Below, one piece after another: positions 1 through 11,063 of a stretch of DNA of 36,827 bases (the first letter of the stretch is position 1; every line of letters starts with the position of its first letter). A program made the translations under genes and the position numbers. This DNA is from Arsenophonus sp046530935. GTDB lineage: Bacteria > Pseudomonadota > Gammaproteobacteria > Enterobacterales > Enterobacteriaceae. Below the pieces are notes generated by a model. It was not told the DNA's origin and did no database searches. It saw nothing but the letters and a program-made list of their open reading frames with translations. The DNA lies in NCBI GenBank assembly GCA_046530935.1, contig JBHEQW010000072.1, positions 1 to 36,827 of the forward strand, given 5' to 3'.

Positions 1-184
1 CCTTTAATAAGAGAATTATAAAAAAACTAATTTTGATATGGCAATGCCTTTTTATTTTTATTTTATATAGAAAATCTCCTATATAATAAAATTATAAAAA
101 AGAAAACTTCTTATATAAGAAATAAGACATTAAACAACATTTATTAGTTTATTACTTAATTATTTAAGATAAAATCATGAAGGC

Positions 185-238
185 AATTTTGTTATCATTT
201 TAATATATAAGAATTTTGTTATCATTTTAATATATAAG
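185..238. repeat. perfect 27-bp tandem repeat, two copies
   Basis: Positions 185-211 and 212-238 are identical, head to tail, with no spacer (unit begins aattttgttatc and ends atatataag). This looks like a recent slippage or short tandem duplication in non-coding DNA. No function is suggested. Confidence 0.95.
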
Positions 239-559
239 GAGTATAGTCTATTTATTAATATAACTTTTAAAATAAATTTTTATAAAAAATAAAATATTAT
301 TAGTAAATGTTTATAAACATCTACGTGACAGACAAAAAACTTGTTAAATATGTTATAAACAACAATATAGTTATTGAACGACAATTGTGATTATAAACAT
401 TTTAAGGTTAATACATTTAAATCAAAATTTTGATAGTTAAGATAATGACTAAAAAATATAATATGACTTATATCTAAGTTAATTTAAAAAAGAAATTAGT
501 TAAAAGATAATGACATGCTTTTTTATTAATTTTAAAATACATAGTATTTAACACAAAGT

Positions 560-1000
560 AAATTTAAATATTATTTCAATAACTTTATATAATTCCAATT
601 GTTCTTTTAGGGTTATTTGATGCTTATTTTAAGTTTAAATAAAAATTCTGAATTATGATTCAGTAGTAAGGTGAAGAAACCTGCCACAAGATCTATAATT
701 TTCTTTTAGCTGTAAATTTTTATCTGTTAACCACCACTGTTAATTTTTAATCAAATATTTACTATCTAAATAAGACCATACTTCATCAGACTGAAAGATT
801 CATTCGTAGTTTCGTTTTAAGATGATTTGTATCATTGAATTAAAGGCTTGATATTCATAGCATGTACTACAAACAACTAAAACCTGCTCTATCAGTGTAA
901 CTTAAAGTGTAATTATATGTTAACTTTGCATCATTCCAGGAATGTATAATATTAGTGGCTATCTTCTCAATGTAAATAGTGCATTCTATACATCCAATTT
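560..1000 (-). mobile_element. possible IS1-family transposase remnant
   Basis: The minus strand translates near 800 to residues DEVWSYLDSK followed by Q-WW, resembling the DEhWSfVgskkxqrW motif of IS1 InsB transposases. Upstream and downstream residues are too eroded to confirm. No terminal repeats are visible. This is a weak call based on one motif. Confidence 0.28.
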
Positions 1001-2175
1001 TGTTTGTTGAATATCTTTTTATAAGGAATATTTCTAATTATATGAAACACTTCATGGATCAGTTGTAGCTAAAAGTATGTATTATAACTTGGGTCTAATC
1101 CCAGTTTATGGCTTCTTACATGTATGCATCTGCCGTAGAAGTTTTCTGATAGGCATACTAATACTCTGAATCATATTCATTATATTAGTATAGCTATAAA
1201 ATAAACCAGAAAGCAGTTTTTAAATTGTTAATTTTTGAAATATTTTAGATCCAATCAAACGTATTAAAAATATCTATCATATGAAATTTATCGTTTTTGC
1301 TACTTAAATAAAGTTGGCAAATTTATTATACTAATAAAATTATTTTTTATGAGATGATTAACAATCAATCGTGAATTTTTTTAAATTACAAAAACTATAC
1401 CACCTAGGACTATCAACATCATTACAAACTTTAATACTAAATAATGTTTTTTGCCTCTAATTGTAGCCAGTTTAGTTTAATTATCTGGCTTAGAATATAT
1501 AACCATTCACCAACAAAAAGCCTTTTAAGATAATTATTTTTATAACCATGACAGTTTATTTGCTGTATAGCCGCCATGACTATCTAAATCTTTCAGATAA
1601 ATTTCCTCGACATGATTAAGCATACAGTAAACTAACATTATAATATCATGATTGATATCAATATTAGCTGAATTATTTTTAATTAATGGGTTCTGGTAAA
1701 CAACTGCTTCATTGCACTTGAAGTAAGTAGCTGATTTAATACATTATGCCAGTACTTTTAGTACTCTACGAACACTAAGGAATATTAAAACTGGATTGAA
1801 AAAAAGATGTTATTGTTTTGAACAGTATAATATAGTTCTTTTTTTGTCATGCAAAATTAAGTTTTAACGATTGATTTTTATAACTTAAAGTAAACTCATC
1901 TCAAAAAATTATTCTTATAAAATAAGATAAAAATCACTTGACTAGATTAGAAGCAAAGAAAAGGATCTTTGATCCTTCCTAAATTTTAGGTTCATAATAA
2001 TTATTATCTGATATGCAATCATATCTGAAAAAATTTCATTAATGATAACAGACTTATCAGCAAATCTAGTGTATAATATTCAAGTTATGCATCTAAAGCT
2101 ATTAGATATTATAGCTGGATTATCAAGCTGCTTACCTTTCCTTAAGTTATACATTGGTCATTACCTATAAGTAAG

Positions 2176-2191
2176 TATAGGTATACCTATA
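2176..2191. repeat. 16-bp perfect palindrome
   Basis: TATAGGTATACCTATA reads the same on both strands. It lies in a cluster of related half-sites (acctata / tataggt) between about 2163 and 2202, so several alternative hairpins are possible. Its role is unknown. Confidence 0.8.
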
Positions 2192-2279
2192 AGTTAGTAG
2201 GTGTAGTAGCACATTAGCTCGTTTTATATTTTTTAAGAAAAATAGAACAAGCTTATAAATATAATTGAAAGTAGGATTC

Positions 2280-3080
2280 TTTTTATCGAAGCATACTTAT
2301 TCTAATATAATAACTTCCTAGCCTTAGTATTGTCGAAAAAGCAGATTCAATAGGTTTTGTTGTTCTTAATTAACAACAAGAATTCTAACTGGAATGTCAG
2401 AGAATGCTAGTAGTTCTTCTTAATCTCTCTCCAGCTATTCATCCATGTAGAGTACTTTACTGAAAATTTTGCCAACAAAACATCAAGGACTTTATTAGTG
2501 ACATGACTCCTCTCTGCTAGATAGACATTACCTATGTTACCTTAACTTTCGATTACATGTTAAGTTAGCCCAACATTAACCGTTTTGTGTATTTAACATT
2601 GTTTTTTGATGCTGCTTATCTAGGAATATCTTTACCATTTCTATGGTAAAAAGCATAGAAATCATCCTGTCAAATAGCAAACCTTGTAAGATACAGGTGT
2701 GGTTAAGAGCTACAGGCGCTTGTGCAGGCCATTGATAAGTCAGCTAAGTTCCATTTTTATTCTCAATAAGCATCTTTGATTGTAACTAACTCCTTTAGGT
2801 ACAATCTTCAGTAACCCATATAATTACACAGAAAGCAAAGCTAATTATCTTTTCTGATAGGGATAGGTATAACCATCAGTTAAAAAATAAACTGAGCAGG
2901 TATCCTTTAAATCATGCATTGCCCCATTGCTTGTGATCTTCAAACCATTGTTATTTCAGTCTCCTGAGGTCTTTCTCTAGAAAGACGATGTAGTTTCTAA
3001 CAGAGAAACTACCTATAAAGAGGATTCGCAAAATCACAACTAGAAATACATAGCATGGGTACAGCCATACTACCAACATT
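2280..3080 (-). mobile_element. IS256-family transposase remnant A
   Basis: Read on the minus strand, this is an eroded IS256-family transposase with many stops and frameshifts. The order of motifs matches the family: a segment ending HKTVNV (the conserved cysteine-H-K-T-x-N-V-L region) near 2590-2560, a LLAFSDIP-like block near 2410, and a RTTKPIESAFSTI-like block near 2370. The same DNA is present on the plus strand as copy B at 3230-4375, so A and B form a large inverted pair. No intact frame remains, so no active transposase is expected from it. Confidence 0.8.
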
Positions 3081-3229
3081 TCAACTGTTTTTGCATGTTT
3101 TAGATAAGGTTATACTAGCAAATAAAGAGTATCTTCATTTCTTGTGTATTAGATTTTAGAAATGGGGCTTGCTAGCTCATGCTTATTAATTTTATAAATG
3201 ATTTTGACAAAAGAAAGCTGATATGCCAT

Positions 3230-4375
3230 GAAAAAGTTAAGCCTATAACTATTCGGAAAATTAGATATTATATGTGGCTACATTATATGAACTCATCCGT
3301 AATGGCAAAATGTAGCTTATAAAGCCACGCTGTTGAAGGCTGAACTCGAAGTCATGCTGTAAACAACAACATTCTGAACTCTGCTTCCTCGATAGGCAAG
3401 CATCCTTGTCGTACATAACGCTTATTTTTACAGCAAACAATACAAAGTGCTATTGTGGTGATGTTGAAATTAAACAACCTAAGGTTATGACTGGATCGCG
3501 GCAACAACGGAATAAGCTTTAATAGCTTGTTTCTATAGCCTTTTTATACATAGCAATGGCTTGAAGATCACAAGCAATGGTACAATGCTTTATTTAAAGG
3601 ATACCTGCTCCGTTTGTTTTTACCTTAGGATATATCTATTCCTATCATGAAAGATAATTGGCTTTGCTTGCTTGGTAATTATTGTGGTCACTTAGGATGA
3701 GATCTAATGAGTTAGTTGCCATTGAAGATTTTTATTGAAAATCAAAAGCTAACTTAGCTTAACTACTCGCCTGCAGAAGCGAGAGTGGCTTTTAATCGTC
3801 GTATATCTTCTAAGCTTTGCTATTGGAAAGAGGATATCTCCTATGCCTTTTAGCATAGAAATGGTAAAGATATTTCTAGATACCTCAGCACAAACGAACT
3901 ATGTGTGAATACACAAAACGGCTAATGTGCTAACTTAACATGCAACTGAAAGTTAATGTAACATAGGTGAGGTCTAGCTAGCAGATAGGAATCATATCAC
4001 TAATAAAATCCTTGATGTTTTGTTGGTAAGATTTTCAGCAATGTATCATACATAGATGAATAGATGGAGAGAGATTAATAAGAACTACTTAGCATTCTAT
4101 GACATTCTAGTTAGAATTCTTGTGGTTAATAATAAGAACAACGAAACCTATTTTGAATTGCCTTTTTGGAAGTTTGACTGCGAAGTCAACGATGCCAGAA
4201 GAATTATAATTAAAAAACAACCATTTCAATGCTATTTAATCTGATTACTTTTCAGTCTTTTCAGAAAATCTGTAACATGAACCAGCTATAAAAAATTTGA
4301 GCTGCTGACCCTGATGATAACCACCATGCAATTTAAAAATGGGAAACAGATTCATGAATTATCTATATTGGAGCG
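3230..4375 (+). mobile_element. IS256-family transposase remnant B
   Basis: This is an eroded IS256-family transposase reading left to right. N-terminal traces lie at 3280-3520, a WLEDHKQW-like middle at about 3550, an IHKTANVL motif at about 3910, a YLAFYD block at 4085, and a C-terminal FKNGKQIHE block at about 4335. A 62-codon open stretch at 4056-4244 is a piece of this remnant and not a gene of its own. It is an inverted, diverged duplicate of remnant A. It is followed tail to tail by an IS1595-family remnant on the minus strand. Confidence 0.82.
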
Positions 4376-4384
4376 TAGCAACCT

Positions 4385-5101
4385 AAACATCATATACCAA
4401 GATATACTAATAACATTGATCATGATGGAGTCTTTATAGATGAATGGTTGAATAAAACTTGTAATAGACACTTATATTCTGTATTAAACTCTTCAACAGT
4501 CTCATTGCCAACATGAGACTGTCAATCTCTGATTATTTAAGAGAGCGATTCGGTTTTCTCCTGCTTTCCTGCGTTTTCTAGCTTTCCTATGTTGGAAAGT
4601 AATGTTTCCTTTTTAAGGATTAGAAAATATTTCATCGACTTCAAGAATACAAGTCAGTTAATACATTTATGTTAGCTATCTTTAGCTGAAGTAAAGATAG
4701 CAGCGTGACACAATTTAAACACTGTTTTCAAATCAATAATTGTTTGTTTTGCTGATTTTCATAAAGTCAAGCTATTTTACCACCATACATTGCAGATAAT
4801 TAAATCATTTATCCTTGTGATATAGTTTTATCAGAGGACTTCCAGTAAGCTTTGTTAAAGCTTTGCATGCAATTGCAAATTTTGCAATGATATCCATGTA
4901 ACCATAATGAATATTCAAAGTGGGAAATATCTTCACTGTGATGATATTCATAGGATAAATTAGAATAAATTGCTTAAATGCATAAATCGAAATCATCAGA
5001 TAGGTTATTTCTGAGCAGAAAAAATTAATAAGATACAGCGTTATGTTGATAGTGACCCATGAAAGAATCTCTTTGATTTTTATGGTTATTTTCTTTTTCA
5101 T
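4385..5101 (-). mobile_element. IS1595-family transposase remnant a
   Basis: On the minus strand, 5101-4805 encodes 98 codons ending FAIACKALTKLTGSPLIKLYHKDK, which matches the zinc-ribbon/linker region of IS1595 (ISXO2-like) transposases (cKxCgktFNaLTGTPLarLr). After the stop the similarity continues, shifted between frames: IDLKTVFK (the lktaFrwRh motif), a KYFL-KKETLLSNIGK stretch aligned with the DDE-domain SFKGKR region, and an EFNTEYKCLLQ block near 4490. Related copies lie at 6895, 12880 and 26490. It is a fragment with no functional frame. Confidence 0.78.
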
Positions 5102-5285
5102 GCCAAACTATGTATGGAAAATTTCCATATCAATTCTATCCAAGAGTTTGAAATTACTTAACATTGATATGTTTAGATCTACAATCAGGATTTATCCAAA
5201 TAAGTATTTGGTAGTAAAACTCCATTACAGTCTATAAAAGATTGGTTCAAAGTTAAATCTAAATTATTCAAAACAAATACTTCTT
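5102..5285 (+). mobile_element. IS481-family transposase C-terminal fragment (i)
   Basis: The translation shows the family C-terminal block (tPiQSmKdWfkxkPeLFkk): here a KDW/KIGSK-like stretch and LNLNYSKQ followed by a Pro-Gly end near 5285. The DNA agaTTGGTTcaaag...aaatctaaattattcaaaa recurs at about 17880-17930 in the better-preserved IS481 remnant iii. It sits about 100 bp upstream of the intact antiporter gene. Open frames at 5043-5237 only overlap this scrap. Confidence 0.6.
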
Positions 5286-5388
5286 CCTGGATATAACATG
5301 TTATCGATAGAGGGTATTGACGAACAACTTAATGATTTAGATCAAGCAGTTAATTTTTAATACTCATCTATAGAAGGGATATCCAGCA

Positions 5389-6807
5389 ATGAATGATTAT
5401 GGAATTTGGACAGTACTTACACCACTTATCACTATAATACTTGCTATAACCACACACCAGGTGATCTTATCTTTATTGATTGGTATTTTAGTTGGTTATA
5501 CCGTTATTAACGGTAATAATATTTTGTTAGGCATTCAAGAAACAGTTACAGGAATTATTGATACTTTTGCTTCTCCAGGCAATACACAAACCATTATTTT
5601 TATTTTATTAATTGGTGGAATTATGCGGTTAATTAGCGTTACTGGCGGTGTTAGAAGTTTAGTCTATTTTCTCACAAGTAAAACACGTTTTATAAAAAAC
5701 AAAAAAGCAATTCAACTGCTAGCAATGTTTATTTCAACAATTATTTTTATTGAGAGTTCTATTAATCAATTAGTCGCTGGCGCTTCCACTAAAAATATTG
5801 CTCGCTATTACGGTGTTTCCGCAGAGAAAATGGCCTATATTATTCAAACCTCTGGTGTCTCTGTATGTTCTTCTGTCATGATCAATGGTTGGGGAGCGGC
5901 AATGATGGGTGTTATTGGTGTACAAATATCTAATGGTTTTATTTCAGGTGAACCTTTTAAAATCCTAGCTACTGCTATGCAGTATAATATTATGGCTTGG
6001 TTATCATTAGCCTCAGTACTATTTTATATACTTACAGATTATTCATGGGGCCCAATGAATATAGCTGAACAAAAAACTATTCTAAATCAGCATGGATCTC
6101 ATCAGTCATCTTCCATTTCTGATGAAGAAGTTATTGATCATGCAGGAACGCATTCTCTATTAAACTTCTTTATTCCTATTCTTGCAACAGTTTTAATGGT
6201 TCCTGTCGCTCTATCTATCACAGGTCATGGCGAGTTCACTAAAGGCAGTGGGTCAACTTCTGTTTACTGGGCAGTAATGTTTGGTACTTTAGTTTCTTTT
6301 ATCTGGTTTTTAGCTCGCCGCATTTTGACGATTGAAAGCTTCTTTAAGGAAATTTATATCGGTTATGCCAGCATGATCAAAATTAGTTCAGTTATGATTT
6401 TAGGTTTTTTAATGGGCAATGTTTCTGCTGAACTTAACACTGGTGCATATATTGCACAAATTTCTTCTAGTACATTACCAGCAGAATTTTCTGTCGCCTT
6501 TGTTTTCTTAATCAGTAGTATCATGTCATTAGCAACTGGAACTTCTTGGGGAACTTTTTCTATCATGATCCCTATTGGTGTGCAATTAGGGCTATCAGTT
6601 AATATGCCTATTGAGTTAATGATTGGAGCAGCAATTACCGGTTCAATTTTTGGTGATATGACCTCCCCAATTTCTAGTGACGCCATAGTTGCTTCAATGG
6701 CTACTGATTGTGATCATATTGAACATATCAGAACACAAATGCCTTATGCTATTTTTACTGCAATAATCGTATTAATTGTTTATCTTTATTTAGGATTCAA
6801 CCAATAA
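5389..6807 (+). CDS. NhaC-family Na+/H+ antiporter (inner membrane)
   Basis: This 472-residue protein is very hydrophobic and is built almost entirely of membrane helices, as expected for NhaC-family secondary transporters (usually about 450-500 residues). The best marker is near the C terminus. GDMTSPISSDAIV begins at residue 422 and is followed by CDHIEHIRTQMPYA, the family's GDhxSPISDTt...CDHidHvrTQlPY signature. By family it would exchange Na+ for H+, or carry an organic substrate in some members, across the inner membrane; the exact substrate is not readable. A GAAGGGA ribosome-binding site lies nine bases before the ATG. It has an IS481 scrap upstream and an IS1595 remnant downstream. 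A fragment of a second, dead copy lies at 13868-14090. The frame is intact and unusually clean for this region, so it is probably under selection. Confidence 0.9.
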   Translation: MNDYGIWTVLTPLITIILAITTHQVILSLLIGILVGYTVINGNNILLGIQETVTGIIDTFASPGNTQTIIFILLIGGIMRLISVTGGVRSLVYFLTSKTRFIKNKKAIQLLAMFISTIIFIESSINQLVAGASTKNIARYYGVSAEKMAYIIQTSGVSVCSSVMINGWGAAMMGVIGVQISNGFISGEPFKILATAMQYNIMAWLSLASVLFYILTDYSWGPMNIAEQKTILNQHGSHQSSSISDEEVIDHAGTHSLLNFFIPILATVLMVPVALSITGHGEFTKGSGSTSVYWAVMFGTLVSFIWFLARRILTIESFFKEIYIGYASMIKISSVMILGFLMGNVSAELNTGAYIAQISSSTLPAEFSVAFVFLISSIMSLATGTSWGTFSIMIPIGVQLGLSVNMPIELMIGAAITGSIFGDMTSPISSDAIVASMATDCDHIEHIRTQMPYAIFTAIIVLIVYLYLGFNQ

Positions 6808-6862
6808 AATAAAATGGGATCTATAGAAAAGACCATGTTAGGAAAGATTTTTTTATAGAAAT

Positions 6863-6887
6863 TCCTTATATTGTATTAAGGATTTTT
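6863..6887 (+). terminator. probable terminator of the antiporter gene
   Basis: A 6-bp stem TCCTTA / TAAGGA (6863-6868 and 6877-6882) with an 8-base loop is followed by TTTTT, 56 bases after the stop codon. The stem is AT-rich, so this is only a moderate call. Confidence 0.45.
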
Positions 6888-6894
6888 ACTACAG

Positions 6895-7480
6895 AGATTG
6901 TTATGAAAAAGAAATTAGTTATATAGATCAAAAAGACTCTTTACTCGCTTTCTGCCAACATAAAGCTTCGTTTTATTATTTAGCTCTGCAATAATCTCTC
7001 AGATGAGAACAATTCATATATTAAACTAACTTATTTTACTTTATCCTACCTATATTTTTATAGCAAAATGTTATTTGCTTCGGGCATTATAGGTTATTGT
7101 TACAGCTATATCGTTGCAAAATTCATGATTCAAGGGAAACGTTTAATAATATTATTGGAAGTCGTCCCTGACGAAACTATATCACTAATGATAAATGGTT
7201 TAGTTATCTGCAACATATGTTAAATAGCTTAACTTTATGAGAATTAGCAAAACAAATATGTATTGATTTAAAAACGGCGTTTAGATATTAGGGTGATCTA
7301 ACTGCTTCCTTCATTTAGCGGCAACAGCTAACATAAATGAATTAAGTAGTATTGTTAAATTAACGAAACATCTTTTGCTGAATCTTTTAAAGGAAAGAGT
7401 TCTATTCTAGATAAAAAAGCTAAAAATTTTGATAGATGAAGGAGATATAGAAATAAAAGAACGTAGCACACTATAGTATA
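6895..7480 (+). mobile_element. IS1595-family transposase remnant b
   Basis: Plus-strand translation across frameshifts gives FNNIIGS-like and WFSYLQHML-like stretches near 7140-7220, then ELAKQICIDLKTAFRY near 7240-7290 (family motif ReLAkqtgislKTAFrwRH) and an SFKGK-like stretch near 7380-7400. The leader around 6920-6970 (gatcaaaaagactctttac) recurs at 12890 and, inverted, near 26450. It lies directly after the antiporter gene. It is non-functional. Confidence 0.75.
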
Positions 7481-7490
7481 GTATGATAGT

Positions 7491-7504
7491 AGCGTAGCTA
7501 CGCT
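7491..7504. repeat. 14-bp perfect palindrome
   Basis: AGCGTAGCTACGCT is self-complementary and GC-richer than its surroundings. It lies at the ragged end of IS1595 remnant b. Its role is unknown. Confidence 0.85.
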
Positions 7505-9279
7505 GTGTTTCGATGATCTCATGATCTAAATATTGTTTTATATACTTTTAGATATGTTAATTTTCATGAATTCATTCAGATAGATCGGAATAATCTTCTA
7601 GAAAGCATGGATTGTGTAAAATTAGGAAGATAACACGCACTTCACGTATTACATGCCAACTGTTTATTTTAATCCCTTTATGATCTCAATTATCACTCTT
7701 AAAATTAATGATAACATACAAGATTAAATTTTTTTTTGACATTAAAAATAGAGCATACAGCAATGTATGCCCAAGGCTATGTCTATAATTTTTTTAATAG
7801 CAAGTATTATCCCAGTAATTAGTCATAATTATTCAATGTCTTGAGAAAAATTTAACAGAGCAAGCTCATTACGCTGAATACAACTGCATTAAATGTGGGA
7901 GACAATGATTAAAATTATGCTTGTCGATAAATTCATTATTCTATATGGGATAAGGTATAATCCAAAGTCTTCTTCGTTAGTTGGGAGAAACATAAAGATA
8001 ACTTAGCCGATAGACCTGATAAATGTGAACAGGAGGACGATTTCTATTTCCTTAGCAGATATGCACCAATTATAGAGTAATTTGCCAAGATATATTTTAT
8101 TATCAGTATAATTAAACTATTTTTTCAGCATTATAACAGTTGGAATGAATTTTTTGAAAAATATGGAAAAGTATCAACTAGTGGACATGTTTTTCTGTAT
8201 AGCTAATACTTGCCTGCTAGATTTCTGGCATGATGGTTAATCTATCCTTTCTGCCGTACTGGTGTGCCTATCATAAATATTAGAATAACCACAGTTTTTT
8301 CTATCAAAGATGTAAGTTAAAATTTCGTAGTTCATGCGCCATAAAAAAGCCGTCGATCAATAATTAATTAACATAGCAGATTCATATCTTACTCAACTTT
8401 ATCTGACTAGCAACATATTACTTTTACTATACCACAACTTCTTTGGTTTTTTTTTAGCAATAACTGGCTGTGTGATTCAACGCTCTGTTTCGTGGCTGGT
8501 GCTAAAACCACACAAAATCCAACACTCCATAGCTTTGCTATACTGATATACAAACAGAGTATTGAAATTGCTATCTTTGTATGTTTTTGCACATTTATTA
8601 TTAATAATTCAATCAAGATCCGTATGTGTATGGGGTTTTTGTGGAATACTAACATAGTGTATGTTGTAAGTTGTTCTTCAGAAAAACAGTCGAAGAAATT
8701 TGGCGATGCGATGTCATCCAAGTGTTGCGTTGCCTAAAACCTATAACATAATAAAATCCAAGTATCTTTTCCTGTTCTGCTCTTTTGGCATATTTCAGGT
8801 AAAAACACTAGCAGCGTTAACTAAAGGCATAGTACGGACTTTTCTGAAAAGTGCACTTCGGTAAAAAAATGAAAATGGAGCTGTGTAAATACCGTAAAAT
8901 ATCTGTTATGATACACAGTTTAAAACTCCAGAATTACTAATATGCAGTAGATTGCACATCATTACAAATGAGCACAAGGGGCTATAAGTAGTATGTATAG
9001 CGGGTAGTTATATCCTTGCACCAAAGAAGAGATGATCGAGCACTATATCTATATTATCCTCCATATTCCTATAATGTATTTTAAGATGGTATATATTATT
9101 ATGCTTTCTTCTCAAATTGTAAGCGAGGTACGCTATTAGAGAATGTGTATATCTCGCTGGAGATTACGTATCACAAAAAACCGGAAAACAATGATTCGCG
9201 GTTCTTATAGAACCATTCTTGCGCATAGATTCCGTATAAATGCATTCTGTTTGGCAAGAGGCTACTTTTTATTGACACT
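7505..9279. other. eroded spacer, mostly unidentified
   Basis: No intact gene is seen. A plus-strand stretch near 7865-7915 reads HYAEYNCIKCGRQ, which might be a metal-binding end of a decayed transposase, but I cannot place it. A possible IS1-like remnant lies on the minus strand at 8407-8740. Two overlapping open stretches there (81 codons plus, 104 codons minus) are mirror images in a low-stop area and neither resembles a maintained protein. Confidence 0.5.
8407..8740 (-). mobile_element. possible IS1-family transposase remnant
   Basis: The 104-codon minus-strand open stretch has IRILIELLIINVQKHTKIAI followed later by KLWSVGF, which in alternating frames resembles the helix-turn-helix to DExWSfVg region of IS1 transposases. 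A neighbouring frame gives RNRALNHTASY and KKTKEVV, like the qqRWlwyAyd...kr(i/v)vah region. Similarity is by eye only and there are no terminal repeats. Confidence 0.28.
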
Positions 9280-9930
9280 AATCTTGGAAAATAAGTAATG
9301 GAATTGTTGTCAGAAAGAATGCATAAAGTAGAAAAATGATGGCTTATTAAGCAAAACTTTATTGGTTAATATCTCTAAAATTAATACATTATGTCAAAGA
9401 ATATACACTCAGATGAAATTTTCATTCACAATAGACTAACACATAAACCAATTTTATATACTTTTTAAACAACAAAGAATGGATAGCTTTTGGTTCTTAA
9501 CTTAAAGAGTGAGTTAATTTCTTAACTATGAACAAATCGCTGTCTTAATTGGCTAAGATCGATAAGGTATTATGTGAGCGATGAGATTTTTAAGATTTTA
9601 TGCACAGTATATTAACTGGTTTTTTAATCCAATTATTGATAAAGAATCCATCCTTTGATCAGATGTACTAAATGGTATGAAATAGTTGCTAACGAGCATG
9701 AAATTAGTCAGCATCGCCTAAATAAGGTTAGATAATTAGAGAGTTATTGGTAAGGAATTCAACATTTAAACAATGAATAGTTATATTAGTTGATTAAAAT
9801 GATTACTCTGAGTAATTCTCATGGTATATGATCGTTTTATTTACCTAATTATCTGGTCTCCAGAAGAGTGTTTAAAACGACAATAATTTAAATATAGACG
9901 TAGTTATAAATTGATATTAAAAAAAGCAAC
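9280..9930 (+). mobile_element. IS1595-family remnant, C-terminal half, plus an associated repeat
   Basis: From about 9530 the translation reads EQIAVLIG-DR-G, IIDKESIL-SD, HEISQHRLNKVR, RVIGKEFNIQT and then PEECLK. This follows the second half of IS1595 transposases (EQIpVLvaRDRxG, LCSDG, hHRLN, HiQnVNaYHsRLK). The 9280-9530 part is not recognisable as transposase, but it is duplicated in inverted orientation at 28445-28745 next to another C-terminal half, so the two travel together. There are many stops and it is non-functional. Confidence 0.65.
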
Positions 9931-10077
9931 AACCTTTGCCAAATAGTCATAAAAAACAGAACTATCAATAAAAGATGTAAGATACACTAATAATAGTTTT
10001 TATATGTGCTTAACATATTTTTATGAAAAATAATTACGATTAATTATAATTTATGTAGCAATAGGCAAGGAGAAGGT

Positions 10078-11063
10078 GTGCAAGATCAACAAACTATTCG
10101 TAGTTTAAAGCGATTACATCAAACAGAAATAGTTCGCGCTTTATTTAAAGAAGCAATTTTAACGCTAAATGATCTTATATTACCTATTTTTGTTGAAGAA
10201 GGAATTAAAGATTATAAGTTTATGCAACTATGCCTGGGATTTTTCATATTCCGGAATATGGGTTGCCTTATAAAATTGAAAGGATCACTAAAGTCGATCT
10301 GAAGTCAGTAATGTTATTTGGTATTTTAAATCATCTTGACGAAATAGGTAGCGATATATTGAAAGATCATTGCTTAGTTGCTCGTATGTTAAAAGCTTGC
10401 AAAGGTGCTGCACACGATATGCTACTAATTTCAGATACTTGTTTTTGTTAATACACTTCTCTCACGACCACTGTGGTATTTTAAGTAGCAATTGCGTTGA
10501 TAATGATGCAACATTACTCAATTTAGGCCGACAAGTAGTAACTGCGGCAAATGCTTGTGCTGATTTTATCGCACCTTCTCCTGCAATGGACTGGAAGTCA
10601 GCGCAATTCGTAAGGCACTAGATAAAGCGGGTTTTATTAAAACTTGCATTATGTCCTATTCAAGCAAATTTGCATCTAACCTTTATAGTCCTTTTCGTGA
10701 AGCTGTAGGGTCTTACTTAATTGGTAATCGTAAAAGTTACCAAATTAACCCAATGGAAATCGTCATGAAGCAATTAAAGAATCATTGATATATGAGGAAG
10801 AAGGCGCTGATGTTTTAATAATAAAACCTGCTGGTGCTTATCTCTCGATATTATTTGTGATATTCGTGACCTAACTGACTCCCAGTAGCGGCTTATCAGG
10901 TTAGTGGTGAATTTGCTTAAATTAAATTTGCTGCTCAAGCAGGCGTGATTAATAAAATCGATGTTGATTTAGAAAGATTAGGTGCTATTAAACACGTGCT
11001 GGTGCTAATTTAATTTTGAGCTATTTTTCATTAGATTTAGCAGAAAAAAGTACCTTTAAGTAA
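10078..11063 (+). pseudogene. hemB: delta-aminolevulinic acid dehydratase (porphobilinogen synthase) pseudogene
   Basis: HemB joins two 5-aminolevulinate molecules into porphobilinogen, the second committed step of haem synthesis. The remnant follows the whole enterobacterial protein but in shifting frames. It begins with a GTG start preceded by AAGGAG and RSLKRLHQTEIVRALF, ILTLNDLILPIFVEEGI; then from 10230 MPGIFHIPEYGLPYKIERI; then ISDTCFC just before a stop. Next come DHCGILSSNCVDNDATLLNLG (read by realigning frames), ADFIAPSPAMD, MSYSSKFASNLYSPFREAVGS, GNRKSYQINPM, IIKPAGAYL and finally SYFSLDLAEKS before TAA. At least five frameshifts or stops separate these blocks, including one after position 10220 and a TAA at 10449. 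No intact enzyme can be made. Decay is recent enough that the protein is still readable end to end. Confidence 0.95.

Larger units (their letters stand above)
1..2279. other. AT-rich eroded spacer without an intact gene
   Basis: No reading frame here looks like a maintained gene on either strand. It holds a perfect 27-bp tandem duplication at 185-238, a 7-bp stem with a 3-base loop at 1961-1977, a 16-bp palindrome at 2176-2191, and a possible IS1-like remnant on the minus strand at about 560-1000. Minus-strand translation around 1560-1700 gives an open stretch with residues such as NHVEEIYLKDLDSHGGYTAN that I could not assign to a family. Confidence 0.6.

Noticed and set aside
4056..4244. 62-codon open frame as a possible small gene
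   Set aside because: It lies inside IS256 remnant B and includes its YLAFYD block. The rest is out of frame.
8492..8737. 81-codon plus-strand open frame, mirrored by a 104-codon minus-strand frame
   Set aside because: No ribosome site or family similarity on the plus strand. The minus strand shows weak IS1-like motifs across frames, so the openness is chance within a transposase remnant.
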